The notes beneath the pieces are model-generated. The model had not been told where the DNA came from, ran no database searches, and was given only the letters and a program-made list of their open reading frames with translations. A stretch of DNA of 64,000 nucleotides. Source: UBA6522 sp965237785. Its GTDB lineage: Bacteria; Pseudomonadota; Gammaproteobacteria; Steroidobacterales; Rariloculaceae. Location: the NCBI GenBank assembly GCA_965237785.1, contig OZ250159.1, positions 3,782,001 to 3,846,000 on the forward strand, in the 5' to 3' direction. A program made the position numbers and the translations under genes. This document shows, in pieces, positions 9,188-18,515 of the stretch. Position 1 is the first letter of the stretch. Each line of letters starts with the position of its first letter.

Positions 9188-9193
9188 TACAAT
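9188..9193 (+). promoter_or_regulatory. Candidate -10 box for ssb
   Basis: TACAAT lies about 45 bases before the ssb ATG. The region at the right distance for a -35 (9165-9170, GTGGAA) is a poor match, so only the -10 is supported. Confidence 0.35.
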
Positions 9194-9238
9194 GTCGGCT
9201 CACCAAAGCCGTCGCGGACGGTGCACCGGGGAAATTGA

Positions 9239-9670
9239 ATGGCAAGAGGGATTAACAAGGTCATACTCGTCGGCAACCTGGGGGCGGATCCGGAAACCCG
9301 GTACATGCCCAGCGGCGGTGCCGTCACCAATATTCGTGTCGCCACCAGCAAGTCCTGGAAGGACAAGAAGACCGGCGATCAGCAAGAGCGCACCGAATGG
9401 CATCGTGTGGTCTTCTTCAGCCGTTTGGCGGAGGTCGCGGCGGAGTACCTGCGCAAGGGCTCTCAGGTCTACGTCGAGGGCGAGATACGCACCCAAAAGT
9501 GGCAGGACCGTGACGGCAATGACCGCTGGACCACGGAAATCATCGCCAACGAAATGCAGATGCTCGGCGGGCGTGCCGGTGCGGCCCCGTCGGTGCCCAT
9601 GCCGGCTCGCGGCGACGCCGAACCCGCCCCGGCCCCAGCCAACGACCTGGACGACGATATCCCCTTTTGA
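9239..9670 (+). CDS. ssb: Single-stranded DNA-binding protein
   Basis: This 143-residue protein coats single-stranded DNA during replication and repair and recruits partners through its C-terminus. The OB fold runs from about 1 to 110 (MARGINKVILVGNLGADPE, then WHRVVFF). A short proline/alanine-rich linker ends in the acidic tip DLDDDIPF, the conserved protein-docking tail. The family start is exact at this ATG. It is divergent from uvrA. Confidence 0.97.
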   Translation: MARGINKVILVGNLGADPETRYMPSGGAVTNIRVATSKSWKDKKTGDQQERTEWHRVVFFSRLAEVAAEYLRKGSQVYVEGEIRTQKWQDRDGNDRWTTEIIANEMQMLGGRAGAAPSVPMPARGDAEPAPAPANDLDDDIPF

Positions 9671-9801
9671 CTGGATCGTCTGCAATTCTGGACGCCGTCG
9701 TCGGTGGCTGACGCCATTCTCCTCCCTGCCGAACTGGAAAAGGCCATTGGCGCGCGTTACGCTGCGCGTTTCGTTCGCACACACCGCCGCATAACGAGTT
9801 G

Positions 9802-11136
9802 ATGCCCGAGCAAGTTTTCATCCAGACCTTCGGTTGTCAGATGAACGAATACGATTCTGCCAAGATGGCGGACGTACTCGGCGCAGCGATGGGCATGACC
9901 GAAACGCGGCACGCGGCGGAGGCGGACATTTTGCTGCTGAACAGTTGTTCGGTCCGCGAAAAGGCCCAGGAAAAAGTATTTTCGCTCCTCGGCCGCTGGC
10001 GAGCCTTCAAGCGCGAGCACCCGCACAAGATCATCGGCGTGGGCGGTTGCGTGGCCAGCCAGGAAGGCGAGGCGATCCGCCGCCGCGCCCCCTACGTGGA
10101 TCTGGTGTTCGGTCCGCAGACCTTGCACCGCCTGCCGGAGATGATTTCCCGCGTGCGTTCCGGAAGCCCCGGGGTCGTGGACGTAAGCTTTCCCGAGATC
10201 GAGAAATTCGACCGGATTCCGGCCGCCAGCGACTCCGCCGTCACCGCCTTCGTCTCGGTCATGGAGGGATGCAGCAAGTACTGCACGTTCTGCGTCGTGC
10301 CCTATACCCGGGGCGAGGAAATCAGCCGCCCGCTGGACGATGTCATCGCCGAAATCGTTGGGCTCGCGGGCCTCGGGGTGAAGGAAATCAACCTGCTCGG
10401 CCAGAACGTGAACGCCTATCGCGGCCCGGTGCACGGCGGCGGCACCGCGGATCTCGCGACGCTGATTCACTACGTGGCGGCCATCGACGGGATTCGCCGC
10501 ATTCGCTTCACCACCTCCCACCCGGTGGAATTCAGCCCATCGCTGGTGGATGCCTACGGGCACGTGGACAAGCTGGCGAGCTACCTGCATCTGCCCGTGC
10601 AAAGCGGCTCCGACCGCATCCTGCGACTCATGAAGCGCGGCTACACGGCCGCGGGGTACATGAAAAAGATCCGCGCCCTCAAGCGGGCGCGGCCGGGCAT
10701 CTCGCTTTCCTCGGACTTTATCGTCGGCTTCCCCGGGGAGGACGAGTCCGACTTCCAGGCGACCCTGGACCTGATCGAGGCGGTCGGTTTCGATCAGTCC
10801 TTCAGTTTCATCTACAGCCCGCGTCCGGGCACGCCGGCCGCCGCGGTTCCCGACGAGGTGCCCAGGGAAGTCAAACTGGAGCGGCTCCAGCGGCTGCAGG
10901 CGTTGGTCAACGAGCAGGCAGGGGAGATCAGCCGGGACATGGTCGGACAGGTGGAACGGGTACTGGTGGAAAAAACCTCCAGGAAGTCGGCCCGGGAGGT
11001 CTGCGGGCGTACCGAGAACAACCGCTGGGTCAACTTTGCCGCCCCGCCAGGCGCGATCGGGGAGTTCGTGGACGTGCGCATCACCGGGGCGCTGCCCAAT
11101 TCCCTGCGCGGGAGAATGGTCGACACCGGTGCCTGA
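9802..11136 (+). CDS. miaB: tRNA-2-methylthio-N6-dimethylallyladenosine synthase
   Basis: This radical-SAM methylthiotransferase modifies A37 of tRNAs reading UNN codons. The N-terminal UPF0004 domain starts at FIQTFGCQMNEYDS, with cysteine ligands for the auxiliary cluster (C12, and others in NSCSV and GGCVAS). The SAM cluster cysteines are C157, C161 and C164 in EGCSKYCTFC. A TRAM domain closes the 444 residues. The ATG at 9802 is preferred over the TTG directly before it. It is the first gene of a miaB-phoH-ybeY-ybeX-lnt cluster; its end overlaps the next gene by 8 bases. Confidence 0.97.
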   Translation: MPEQVFIQTFGCQMNEYDSAKMADVLGAAMGMTETRHAAEADILLLNSCSVREKAQEKVFSLLGRWRAFKREHPHKIIGVGGCVASQEGEAIRRRAPYVDLVFGPQTLHRLPEMISRVRSGSPGVVDVSFPEIEKFDRIPAASDSAVTAFVSVMEGCSKYCTFCVVPYTRGEEISRPLDDVIAEIVGLAGLGVKEINLLGQNVNAYRGPVHGGGTADLATLIHYVAAIDGIRRIRFTTSHPVEFSPSLVDAYGHVDKLASYLHLPVQSGSDRILRLMKRGYTAAGYMKKIRALKRARPGISLSSDFIVGFPGEDESDFQATLDLIEAVGFDQSFSFIYSPRPGTPAAAVPDEVPREVKLERLQRLQALVNEQAGEISRDMVGQVERVLVEKTSRKSAREVCGRTENNRWVNFAAPPGAIGEFVDVRITGALPNSLRGRMVDTGA

Positions 11137-12109
11137 ACTGCACCACGACATCGACGCCCTGGAAGTCATCCTTCGCCCGGACGACCACCAGCGGATGGCG
11201 AACCTGTGCGGCCAGTTCGACGAGCATCTGCGGCAGATCGAACAACGCCTCGAGATTCGCATCAAGAGCCGAGGCAACCGCTTCCAGATCACCGGAAAAT
11301 CCGGTTCCACGGCCGTGGCCCGGGACGTGCTGGAGGAACTTTTCTCGTTGACGGAGGCCGAGCACCTGGATCCGGAACGGGTGCACCTGTGTCTGCAGGA
11401 AAGTCTCCGCGGCGGCCACGGCCCCCGCCCCGAGCCGCCGGTATTCCATACCCACCGCCGTGACATTCGCGCGCGCGGGCCAAACCAGGTCGCCTACGTC
11501 CGCGCCATGCGCCGCAAGGACTTGATATTCGGCATCGGTCCCGCGGGTACCGGCAAGACCTATCTCGCGGTGGCGGCCAGCGTCGAAGCCCTGGATACCG
11601 ATGCCGTGCGGCGGATCGTACTCGTGCGTCCGGCCGTGGAAGCCGGCGAACGGCTCGGGTTTCTGCCCGGGGACATGTCGCAGAAGGTGGACCCGTATCT
11701 GCGCCCGATCTACGACGCGCTCTATGAAATGATGGGGTATGAGCATGTCGGGCGGCTGTTGGAACGCAACATCATCGAGATCGCGCCCCTGGCCTTCATG
11801 CGTGGCCGCACACTCAACGAATCCTTCGTCATTCTCGATGAGGCGCAGAATACGACGGTGGAGCAGATGAAAATGTTTCTGACCCGCATCGGCTTCGGTT
11901 CGCGGGCCGTCGTCACCGGCGACCTTACGCAGACGGATCTGCCGCCGGGACGGCAATCCGGCCTGGCGCACGTCAATCGCATTCTGCGCAAGATCAAGGG
12001 CGTGGAATTCGTGCGCTTCGGCCCGGAGGACGTGGTCCGCCATCGGTTGGTGCAGCGTATCGTTGAAGCCTACGCCAAGGATAAGGAGCGCAATTCCGGT
12101 GCAACCTAG
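11129..12109 (+). CDS. ybeZ: PhoH-like ATPase (YbeZ)
   Basis: The protein has about 326 residues. The N-terminal 90 residues resemble a KH-like RNA-binding region. The P-loop ATPase core follows with GPAGTGKTYLA (about 137-147) and the Walker B FVILDEAQN. YbeZ partners with the rRNA endonuclease YbeY and is linked to ribosome quality control. The GTG at 11129 gives a start inside the miaB end (8-base overlap) and matches the family length. Longer in-frame starts would lie deep in miaB. The gene ends overlapping ybeY. Confidence 0.92.
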   Translation: MPELHHDIDALEVILRPDDHQRMANLCGQFDEHLRQIEQRLEIRIKSRGNRFQITGKSGSTAVARDVLEELFSLTEAEHLDPERVHLCLQESLRGGHGPRPEPPVFHTHRRDIRARGPNQVAYVRAMRRKDLIFGIGPAGTGKTYLAVAASVEALDTDAVRRIVLVRPAVEAGERLGFLPGDMSQKVDPYLRPIYDALYEMMGYEHVGRLLERNIIEIAPLAFMRGRTLNESFVILDEAQNTTVEQMKMFLTRIGFGSRAVVTGDLTQTDLPPGRQSGLAHVNRILRKIKGVEFVRFGPEDVVRHRLVQRIVEAYAKDKERNSGAT

Positions 12110-12587
12110 CCCGCGCTCCTCGCCCACGACTGACCGCGAGATTGTCGTGCAGACTGCGGTAAGCAGCGATTCGGTACCCCCCGCGGACCGCGTCAGGCAC
12201 TGGGTCGGCAGGGCGCTGGGCGATATGCCACCCGGAGAGGTTACCGTACGCGTGGTCGGCGAAACGGAAAGCGCCAGACTGAACGAGCAGTACCGCCGCG
12301 GCCGCGGCGCCACCAACGTGCTCGCGTTCGCCTACGGGGAGTCTCCCGGCGCCGAAGCGGAGCGGTCCTTCGGCGACCTGGTCATCTGCGCCGCCGTGGT
12401 CGAGCGCGAGGCGGCAAAGCAGGGCAAACCCCTGGAAGCGCACTGGGCGCACATTGCGATTCACGGCGCCCTGCACCTTTTGGGCTATGACCACGAGGAC
12501 CCCGAGCAGGCGCGGATCATGGAAGGCAGGGAGCGGGACTTGTTGGAGGCATTGGGATTTGGCGATCCCTACGCGGTGGAATGCTGA
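12099..12587 (+). CDS. ybeY: Endoribonuclease YbeY (16S rRNA maturation)
   Basis: This metal-dependent RNase acts in 16S 3'-end maturation and ribosome quality control. The zinc motif HGALHLLGYDH is at residues 122-132 of 162. The GTG at 12099 is preceded by AAGGAG (12083-12088) and overlaps the phoH stop by 11 bases. The first 15 residues are poorly conserved; their DNA contains a 16-base match (12115-12130) to the repeat element at 51993-52137, which may mean the extension came from a repeat. That is inference. Confidence 0.94.
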   Translation: MQPSPRSSPTTDREIVVQTAVSSDSVPPADRVRHWVGRALGDMPPGEVTVRVVGETESARLNEQYRRGRGATNVLAFAYGESPGAEAERSFGDLVICAAVVEREAAKQGKPLEAHWAHIAIHGALHLLGYDHEDPEQARIMEGRERDLLEALGFGDPYAVEC

Positions 12588-12655
12588 TATCGGAGCAAAT
12601 TTCCGGGCTCAAATCTTGCAAGCGGGCTCGCTGGGTTGCAAGATAGACGCTATCG

Positions 12656-13522
12656 ATGTCCGGCGACTTACCCCCCAGTAGCGACTCGCCCCGCCGCCCC
12701 GGGTGGTGGATGCGCCTGTTTCGCCGATCCGCCGAAAACGGCATGGCGCGATCCGATATCTTCGAATTCCTTGGCCGTTGCCGCCGCTTCGACCTGTTGG
12801 ATACCGATGAGCATGCCATGTTGCAGGGGGTGCTCAAGGTTTCCGAAACCCAGGTCAGGGATATCATGGTCCCGCGCTCGCACATGGTCGTGCTCGAGAT
12901 GGACGACTCCCCCGAGGCGCTGCTCAAGATCATCGTCGATTCCGGTCACTCGCGGTTTCCGGTCATTGGCGAGGACCGCGACGAGGTCGCCGGCATATTG
13001 CTCGCAAAGGACTTGTTGCGAAATTTCGGCGAAGGCCATCCCAGCACCGCCTTCCGGATCGCCGAGGTGCTTCGCCCGGCCGTATACATCCCGGAGAGCA
13101 AGCGCCTGAATACGCTCCTGACCCAGTTCCGCGAAAGCCACAACCACATCGCCATCGTCGTCGACGAATACGGTGGCGTCGCCGGTCTTGCCACCATCGA
13201 GGACGTGATCGAGCAGATCGTCGGCGACATCGACGACGAACACGATCCCGAAGAGGCCGAATATATCCACGACCACGGCGACGGGCGTTTCACCGTACTG
13301 GCGCTGACTCGGATCGAAGATTTCAGCGAGCGCTTCGGCCTCGATCTCGCGGAAGCGGAGTTCGACACCGTGGGCGGACTCATCATGCACGAACTCGGCC
13401 ACCTGCCGCGGCGGGGCGAGGTGCTGGAAATGGCCGGCCTTCGCTTCTGCGTGAAGGTTGCCGATCGCCGGCGGATTCAATCTCTGGAGGTCACGACGCT
13501 GCCCGCGGGCGGGGTCGAATAG
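12656..13522 (+). CDS. ybeX: CorC/YbeX family CBS-domain protein
   Basis: The 288-residue protein has two CBS domains (about 65-190; VRDIMVPRSHMVVLEMDDSP, then VVDEYGGVAGLATIEDVIEQ) followed by a CorC/HlyC C-terminal domain (about 205-285). Members are implicated in Mg/Co efflux and ribosome metabolism and are typically encoded between ybeY and lnt, as here. A 9-bp inverted repeat (12613-12621 and 12636-12644) lies in the gap before it but lacks a T run. Confidence 0.94.
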   Translation: MSGDLPPSSDSPRRPGWWMRLFRRSAENGMARSDIFEFLGRCRRFDLLDTDEHAMLQGVLKVSETQVRDIMVPRSHMVVLEMDDSPEALLKIIVDSGHSRFPVIGEDRDEVAGILLAKDLLRNFGEGHPSTAFRIAEVLRPAVYIPESKRLNTLLTQFRESHNHIAIVVDEYGGVAGLATIEDVIEQIVGDIDDEHDPEEAEYIHDHGDGRFTVLALTRIEDFSERFGLDLAEAEFDTVGGLIMHELGHLPRRGEVLEMAGLRFCVKVADRRRIQSLEVTTLPAGGVE

Positions 13523-13561
13523 CCGGAGTCCCGTCGCCCTTGCGACGAAGAATGGTAAGAC

Positions 13562-15049
13562 ATGCGGGTTAAGCTTCTTCTGGCGCTTGGCGCGGGCGCT
13601 GTGCTGCCGCTGGCCTACGCCCCCTTCGACCTGTTTTGGTTGGCGCCACTGAGTTACGCGCTGCTGTTTCGTATGTGGAGCGGTCTGAGCCCCGTCCAGG
13701 GATTCGCTACCGGTTTCGCGTTCGGCTGCGCCAGTTTCCTTGGCGGCGTGCATTGGGTATACGTCAGCATCCACGACTTCGGACCGGCGCATCCGCTGCT
13801 CGCCGGCACGATCACCCTGGGTCTTGTGGTCTTTCTTGGCGCCTACGTCGGATTGAGCGGCTGGGTCGCGGCGCGCTGGTTCGTCAACCGGGGGCCGGCG
13901 GTCTGGCTCGCCGTATTTCCGGCTGTATTGGTGCTGGCGGAGTGGTGTCGCGGCTGGGTACTAAGCGGCTTCGGCTGGCTCGCCGTCGGGTATAGCCAGT
14001 CGGACTCCTGGCTCATGGGCTACGCGCCCGTCGGCGGCGTCTACCTGATGTCCTGGGCCGTGCTGTGGTCGGCGGGTGCCGTCGTGGCACTGCGCTTCGC
14101 CCACCTGCGGCTGCGGCTCGCCGTCGGTATGGCGCTGGCGCTGCTCTGGGGAATGGGTTTCTTTCTCGGCAACCAGCGCTGGAGCGAACCGACCGGGAAC
14201 GTGCTCACGGTGGCGCTGGTGCAGGGGGCGGTACCCCAGGAATTCAAGTGGCGCCCGGAGCAATATCAGCCGACCCTGGATCTTTACCGCCGCCTCACCG
14301 AGGGGGCCGAAGGCAGCCGCCTGATCATCTGGCCCGAGGCGGCCATACCCGCGCTCTACACTCGCGCGGCGGACTATCTGGCGGAAGTTCGGGATTGGGC
14401 GTCTGCGCGCGGCAGCGAAGTGGCGCTGGGTATCCTTCGGGCCGATCCCGGCGGCGGCACGTTCCAGAATACTCTTGTGGTACTCGGTGAGTCGCCGGAC
14501 TTTTACGTCAAGCGCCACCTGGTGCCCTACGGCGAGTACTTTCCGGTGCCGGGGTTCGTGCGACGCTGGCTCAGGTTGATGAGCCTGCCTTATACGGATG
14601 CCGTACCCGGCGCCCGGGATCAACCGCCATTGAGCATCGCCGGGGAGACCGTCGGCGTGAGCATCTGCTACGAAGACCTTTTCGGCGCCGAACAACTTCA
14701 CTATCTGCCGCAAGCCTCGCTGCTGGTCAACGTCAGCAACGACGCCTGGTTCGGCAACACGATCGCGCCGCACCAGCATCTCCAGATCGCCCGGGTGCGG
14801 GCGGCGGAGGCGTCGCGGTACCTGCTGCGGGCCACGAATACGGGCATCACCGCGATCATCGATCCCCGCGGCCGGGTGGTCGCGCAGTCGCCGCAATTCC
14901 AGCCACATGTCCTCAAGAGCGCGGTACAGGGGTTCGGTGGCCTGACCCCGTATGCGCGGTTGGGAAACTACCTGGTCGTCGCCGGTGCCTTGATGGTGCT
15001 TATCGGTTCGTTGCTTCACCAGCGTCGGCGGCAGGCGCGGATGCGTTAG
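13562..15049 (+). CDS. lnt: Apolipoprotein N-acyltransferase
   Basis: This inner-membrane enzyme adds the third acyl chain to lipoproteins. About 200 residues of transmembrane helices precede a periplasmic nitrilase-fold domain. The catalytic triad can be placed: E259 in IWPEAAIPAL, K317 in VKRHLVPYGEYFP and C369 in VSICYEDLFG. The 495-residue length is normal. It ends with a 4-base overlap with the convergent leuS. With lptE nearby it serves outer-membrane biogenesis. Confidence 0.96.
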   Translation: MRVKLLLALGAGAVLPLAYAPFDLFWLAPLSYALLFRMWSGLSPVQGFATGFAFGCASFLGGVHWVYVSIHDFGPAHPLLAGTITLGLVVFLGAYVGLSGWVAARWFVNRGPAVWLAVFPAVLVLAEWCRGWVLSGFGWLAVGYSQSDSWLMGYAPVGGVYLMSWAVLWSAGAVVALRFAHLRLRLAVGMALALLWGMGFFLGNQRWSEPTGNVLTVALVQGAVPQEFKWRPEQYQPTLDLYRRLTEGAEGSRLIIWPEAAIPALYTRAADYLAEVRDWASARGSEVALGILRADPGGGTFQNTLVVLGESPDFYVKRHLVPYGEYFPVPGFVRRWLRLMSLPYTDAVPGARDQPPLSIAGETVGVSICYEDLFGAEQLHYLPQASLLVNVSNDAWFGNTIAPHQHLQIARVRAAEASRYLLRATNTGITAIIDPRGRVVAQSPQFQPHVLKSAVQGFGGLTPYARLGNYLVVAGALMVLIGSLLHQRRRQARMR

Positions 15050-17652
15050 ACGACGAAATTGACGATCCGCCCGGGTACGTAGATCGAGCGGCGTATCGGT
15101 TTGTCGGCCAGGTGCCTGGCGACGTTTTCGTCGCCCCTGGCGATCGCCAGCGCCTGTTCCTCGGTGGCGTCGGCGGGTACGGCGACCTGGCCCCGGGTCT
15201 TGCCGTTGACCTGCACCGCCAGTTGTACCGTGTCACTTCGAAGGAATTCTTCCCGTGCTTCGGGCCAGGCGGCGTAGGCGAGGGATTCATCGTGACCCAG
15301 CCGCTGCCAGAGTTCCTCGGCGATATGTGGCGCCAGCGGCGCCAGCAGCAGCACGAATTGCTCCGCCAGGCCGCGCGGCAGCGAGTCCCACTTGCCGGCG
15401 GTGTTGGTGAACTCCATCAGCGCGGCGATGGCGGTGTTGAACCTCAGGCCCTCGATATCCCCGGTGACCTTGGCGATGGTCCGGTGCAGGGTCCGCGATT
15501 GCGCGCCGGTGGGTTCGCAATCGCGCACCGAATGCTTCAGGGCCTCACCCAGTGGGTCGACCAGCATTCGCCAGACGCGGTTGAGAAACCGGTGAGTGCC
15601 CTCCACGCCGCGGGTATTCCAGGGTTTGACCTGCTCAAGCGGTCCCATGAACATTTCGTAGAGCCGGAAAGCATCCGCGCCGTAGCGTTCCAGAATCTCG
15701 TCCGGATTGACGACGTTGCCGCGGCTTTTGCTCATCTTGTGGGCCCGGGAATCCACCTTGATGCTCGGGTCGTCGCGCAACACGAAGCGCTCGCCCTGCT
15801 TGACGACATCCCGCTCGCTGACCGCTGCGCGCTCCACGGCCGCGTCTGAGCGCGTGTCACGGTCGTTGCGGACAAATTCCGCGGACACCGGATCGCCGGC
15901 TTCATCCGCGAACCGCGCGTACTCCAGTTCGCCGAGGATCATGCCCTGGTGCACCAGCCGGGTGAACGGTTCCGGCGTCGAAACCAGCCCGGCGTCGAAC
16001 AGCACCTTGTGCCAGAAACGGGCGTAGAGCAGGTGCAGTACCGCGTGCTCCGCGCCGCCGACGTAGAGATCCACGGGCATCCAATAGCGTTCCAGCTCGC
16101 GGGCCACGAGCGTGGCGTCGTTGTCCGGGTCGATGTAGCGGAGGTAGTACCAGCAGGAGCCCGCCCACTGGGGCATGGTATTCGTCTCCCGCCGGGCCGG
16201 CTTGCCGGTTGCGCCGTCGACGGTGTTGAGCCAGTCGCCGGCATTGGCCAACGGCCCCTCGGCCGTGCCCCGGGGCTCGTAGCGATCGAGTTCGGGGAGG
16301 CGGACCGGCAATTCGCCGTCCGCGACGGTCTTCGGCTCGCCTTCCACAAAGACGACAGGGAAGGGCTCGCCCCAATACCGTTGCCGCGAGAACAGCCAGT
16401 CGCGAAGCTTGTAGTTGACCTTGCGCTCACCGTGTCCCTGGTGTTCGAGCCTGTCGATCATCGCCGCCTTCGAGGCCGCGACGCCGAGGCCGTTCAGAAA
16501 GCCGCTGTTGATCGAGGGGCCTTCACCGAGATACGGCCCGCCCTCGAAGCCCGGCGGCGGTTGAACGGTGTGGATGATCGGCAGGCCGTAGGTTTCGGCG
16601 AATTCCCAATCGCGCTCATCCTCGCCGGGCACGGCCATGATGGCGCCGGTGCCGTATGCGGCGAGCACGTAGTCGGCCACCCAGACGGGAATCTCCTCGC
16701 CGGAGGCCGGGTTGATTGCGAAGCCGCCGGTGAACACCCCGGTCTTCTTCTTCTGCAGATCGGTTCGCTCCAACTCGCTCTTGGTGGACGCTGCCGCGCG
16801 ATAGGCGTCGACCTGCTCGCGCTGGCCGTCCCGCGTAACGGCGTCCACCAGCGGGTGTTCGGGCGCAAGCACCATGTACGTGGCGCCGAAGAGCGTGTCC
16901 GGGCGCGTCGTGAACACGCGGATTCCGCCGTCGCCGTCGGCCAGCGGGAATTCCAACTCGACGCCCTCGCTGCGACCGATCCAGTTGCGCTGCATTTCCT
17001 TGGTGCTTTCGGGCCAGTTCAGGGCGTCCAGTCCGCCTAGCAGCGCGTCGGCGTACTCGGTGATGCGCAGCACCCACTGCCGCAGCGGCCGACGAACGCA
17101 AGCGAAGCCGCCCACCTCGGACTTGCCGTCGATGACCTCCTCGTTGGCGAGCGTCGTGCCGAGTTCCGGACACCACCAAACCGGTTTCTCTTCCTGGTAC
17201 GCCAGCCCGCGCTCGAAGAGTTGCTTGAATATCCACTGGGTCCACTTGTAGTAGCCGGGATCGGTGGTATTGATCTCCCGGCTCCAGTCGTAGGAAAACC
17301 CCAACGACTTGAGCTGGCCGCGAAAGCGCGTCACGTTGCGTTCGGTGGTGGTGCGCGGGTGGGTGCCCGTTCTGAGCGCATATTGCTCCGCCGGCAACCC
17401 GAAAGCGTCCCAGCCGATCGGGTGCAGCACGTTGAACCCGCGCATGCGCTTGTACCGGGCGATGATGTCCGACGCGGTGTAGCCTTCGGGATGACCGACG
17501 TGCAGTCCATCGCCGCTGGGGTAGGGAAACATGTCGAGTACGTAGTACTTCGGACGCGTCCGGTCGACGTCCGCGGACACGCGAAACGTCTCGCGGCGCT
17601 CCCAATGGTCCTGCCACTTGGATTCAATCGATTTGAACGGGTACGCGTTCAT
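15046..17652 (-). CDS. leuS: Leucyl-tRNA synthetase
   Basis: This 868-residue class Ia synthetase charges tRNA-Leu and edits mischarged products. The HIGH-type motif is in YPSGDGLHVGHPEGY near the N-terminus. The inserted CP1 editing domain carries a TTRPDTLFGATY motif, and KMSKS appears as AHKMSKSRGN near residue 640. The start MNAYPFKSIESKWQ matches the family. It is divergent from lptE, which usually follows leuS on the same strand in enterics, so the local order has been rearranged here. Confidence 0.98.
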   Translation of the reverse strand: MNAYPFKSIESKWQDHWERRETFRVSADVDRTRPKYYVLDMFPYPSGDGLHVGHPEGYTASDIIARYKRMRGFNVLHPIGWDAFGLPAEQYALRTGTHPRTTTERNVTRFRGQLKSLGFSYDWSREINTTDPGYYKWTQWIFKQLFERGLAYQEEKPVWWCPELGTTLANEEVIDGKSEVGGFACVRRPLRQWVLRITEYADALLGGLDALNWPESTKEMQRNWIGRSEGVELEFPLADGDGGIRVFTTRPDTLFGATYMVLAPEHPLVDAVTRDGQREQVDAYRAAASTKSELERTDLQKKKTGVFTGGFAINPASGEEIPVWVADYVLAAYGTGAIMAVPGEDERDWEFAETYGLPIIHTVQPPPGFEGGPYLGEGPSINSGFLNGLGVAASKAAMIDRLEHQGHGERKVNYKLRDWLFSRQRYWGEPFPVVFVEGEPKTVADGELPVRLPELDRYEPRGTAEGPLANAGDWLNTVDGATGKPARRETNTMPQWAGSCWYYLRYIDPDNDATLVARELERYWMPVDLYVGGAEHAVLHLLYARFWHKVLFDAGLVSTPEPFTRLVHQGMILGELEYARFADEAGDPVSAEFVRNDRDTRSDAAVERAAVSERDVVKQGERFVLRDDPSIKVDSRAHKMSKSRGNVVNPDEILERYGADAFRLYEMFMGPLEQVKPWNTRGVEGTHRFLNRVWRMLVDPLGEALKHSVRDCEPTGAQSRTLHRTIAKVTGDIEGLRFNTAIAALMEFTNTAGKWDSLPRGLAEQFVLLLAPLAPHIAEELWQRLGHDESLAYAAWPEAREEFLRSDTVQLAVQVNGKTRGQVAVPADATEEQALAIARGDENVARHLADKPIRRSIYVPGRIVNFVV

Positions 17653-17754
17653 GGATGGCTGCTTGAGTTACTTCCACCTTGATGGTCGCACGTCGGGGTG
17701 CACGCCGGAAATTCCGACGGATGATCTTTGCAAACTCGGCTAGAATCAAGAGCC

Positions 17755-18405
17755 ATGACTCCAATCCGCTTATTCCGCCCACCTTCCATGGAACATATCC
17801 AGATGCTTTGTTCCCTGTGCATCAGCGCGGTGGCGGCCGTCAGCGGAATACGCCGGCCGATCGACACTCGCGGGGTCCGCCGCCGCGTTGGACGATTGCT
17901 TGCGCCGGTGGCGCTCATGGGCGCCGCGGCCGCGGGCGGCTGCGGCTTCCAGTTGCAAGGGTCGGGGGTCTTGCCCGAGGCGGTTGCGACTACTTATCTC
18001 GAGTCCGCAAAGCCCTACACTGAATTTCACGACCGCCTGAGAACCGCGCTCAGGGCACGTGGGGTGGAATTGGCGGAATCCCGGGGCGATGCAGGCGCCG
18101 TGCTGCGGATACTGGAGGATACGTCGGGTCAACGCGTGCTTTCGGTGTCGGCACGCAATACGCCGCAGGAATACGAGGTCTTCTATGCGGTCGGCATCTC
18201 GCTCGAAGCCGACGGTGCCGGCCTGATCGACAATGAATTCCTGGTGGCGACGCGCAGCTACAGCTACGACGCGACCCGCGTACTGGGCATGACCGCCGAA
18301 GAGCAGATGCTTCGCGGCGCGCTGGCGGAGGATCTGGCCCGCCGCGTGCTCATGCTGATCGAGGGCGTGCAGCCCGCCACCGCAAGCCAAGTGGTGCCGC
18401 AGTAG
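17755..18405 (+). CDS. lptE: LPS-assembly lipoprotein LptE
   Basis: The lipobox region MGAAAAGGC precedes CGFQLQGSGVLPEA, the LptE signature; the Cys codon is at 17941-17943. LptE plugs the LptD barrel that inserts LPS in the outer membrane. The start is uncertain. ATG 17755 is given, but it lies only 8 bases after a TAGAAT (17741-17746) that could be the -10 box, and it leaves an unusually long region before the lipobox. ATG 17788 and ATG 17803 are alternatives. The gene is separated from holA, which lies 4.6 kb on. Confidence 0.85.
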   Translation: MTPIRLFRPPSMEHIQMLCSLCISAVAAVSGIRRPIDTRGVRRRVGRLLAPVALMGAAAAGGCGFQLQGSGVLPEAVATTYLESAKPYTEFHDRLRTALRARGVELAESRGDAGAVLRILEDTSGQRVLSVSARNTPQEYEVFYAVGISLEADGAGLIDNEFLVATRSYSYDATRVLGMTAEEQMLRGALAEDLARRVLMLIEGVQPATASQVVPQ

Positions 18406-18515
18406 TCCGCGGAACCGGATCGTTCTGCGCATCGGGGCATGGGACGCGGTCTGGGCGTGAGAGCCGGGCGTGCAGATCAGACCGTCCGGTCCGTGGCGCC
18501 GTCGGAAACGGGCCG

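Noticed and set aside
9000..9238. SOS (LexA) box between uvrA and ssb
   Set aside because: No CTGT-N8-ACAG-like site could be found by eye, although enteric uvrA-ssb regions have one.
12613..12644. Terminator between ybeY and ybeX
   Set aside because: A 9-bp inverted repeat with a 14-base loop is present but there is no T run, and the cluster is usually cotranscribed.
12656..13792. 374-codon antisense frame across ybeX and lnt
   Set aside because: It overlaps two conserved genes in a syntenic cluster and has no recognisable motif.
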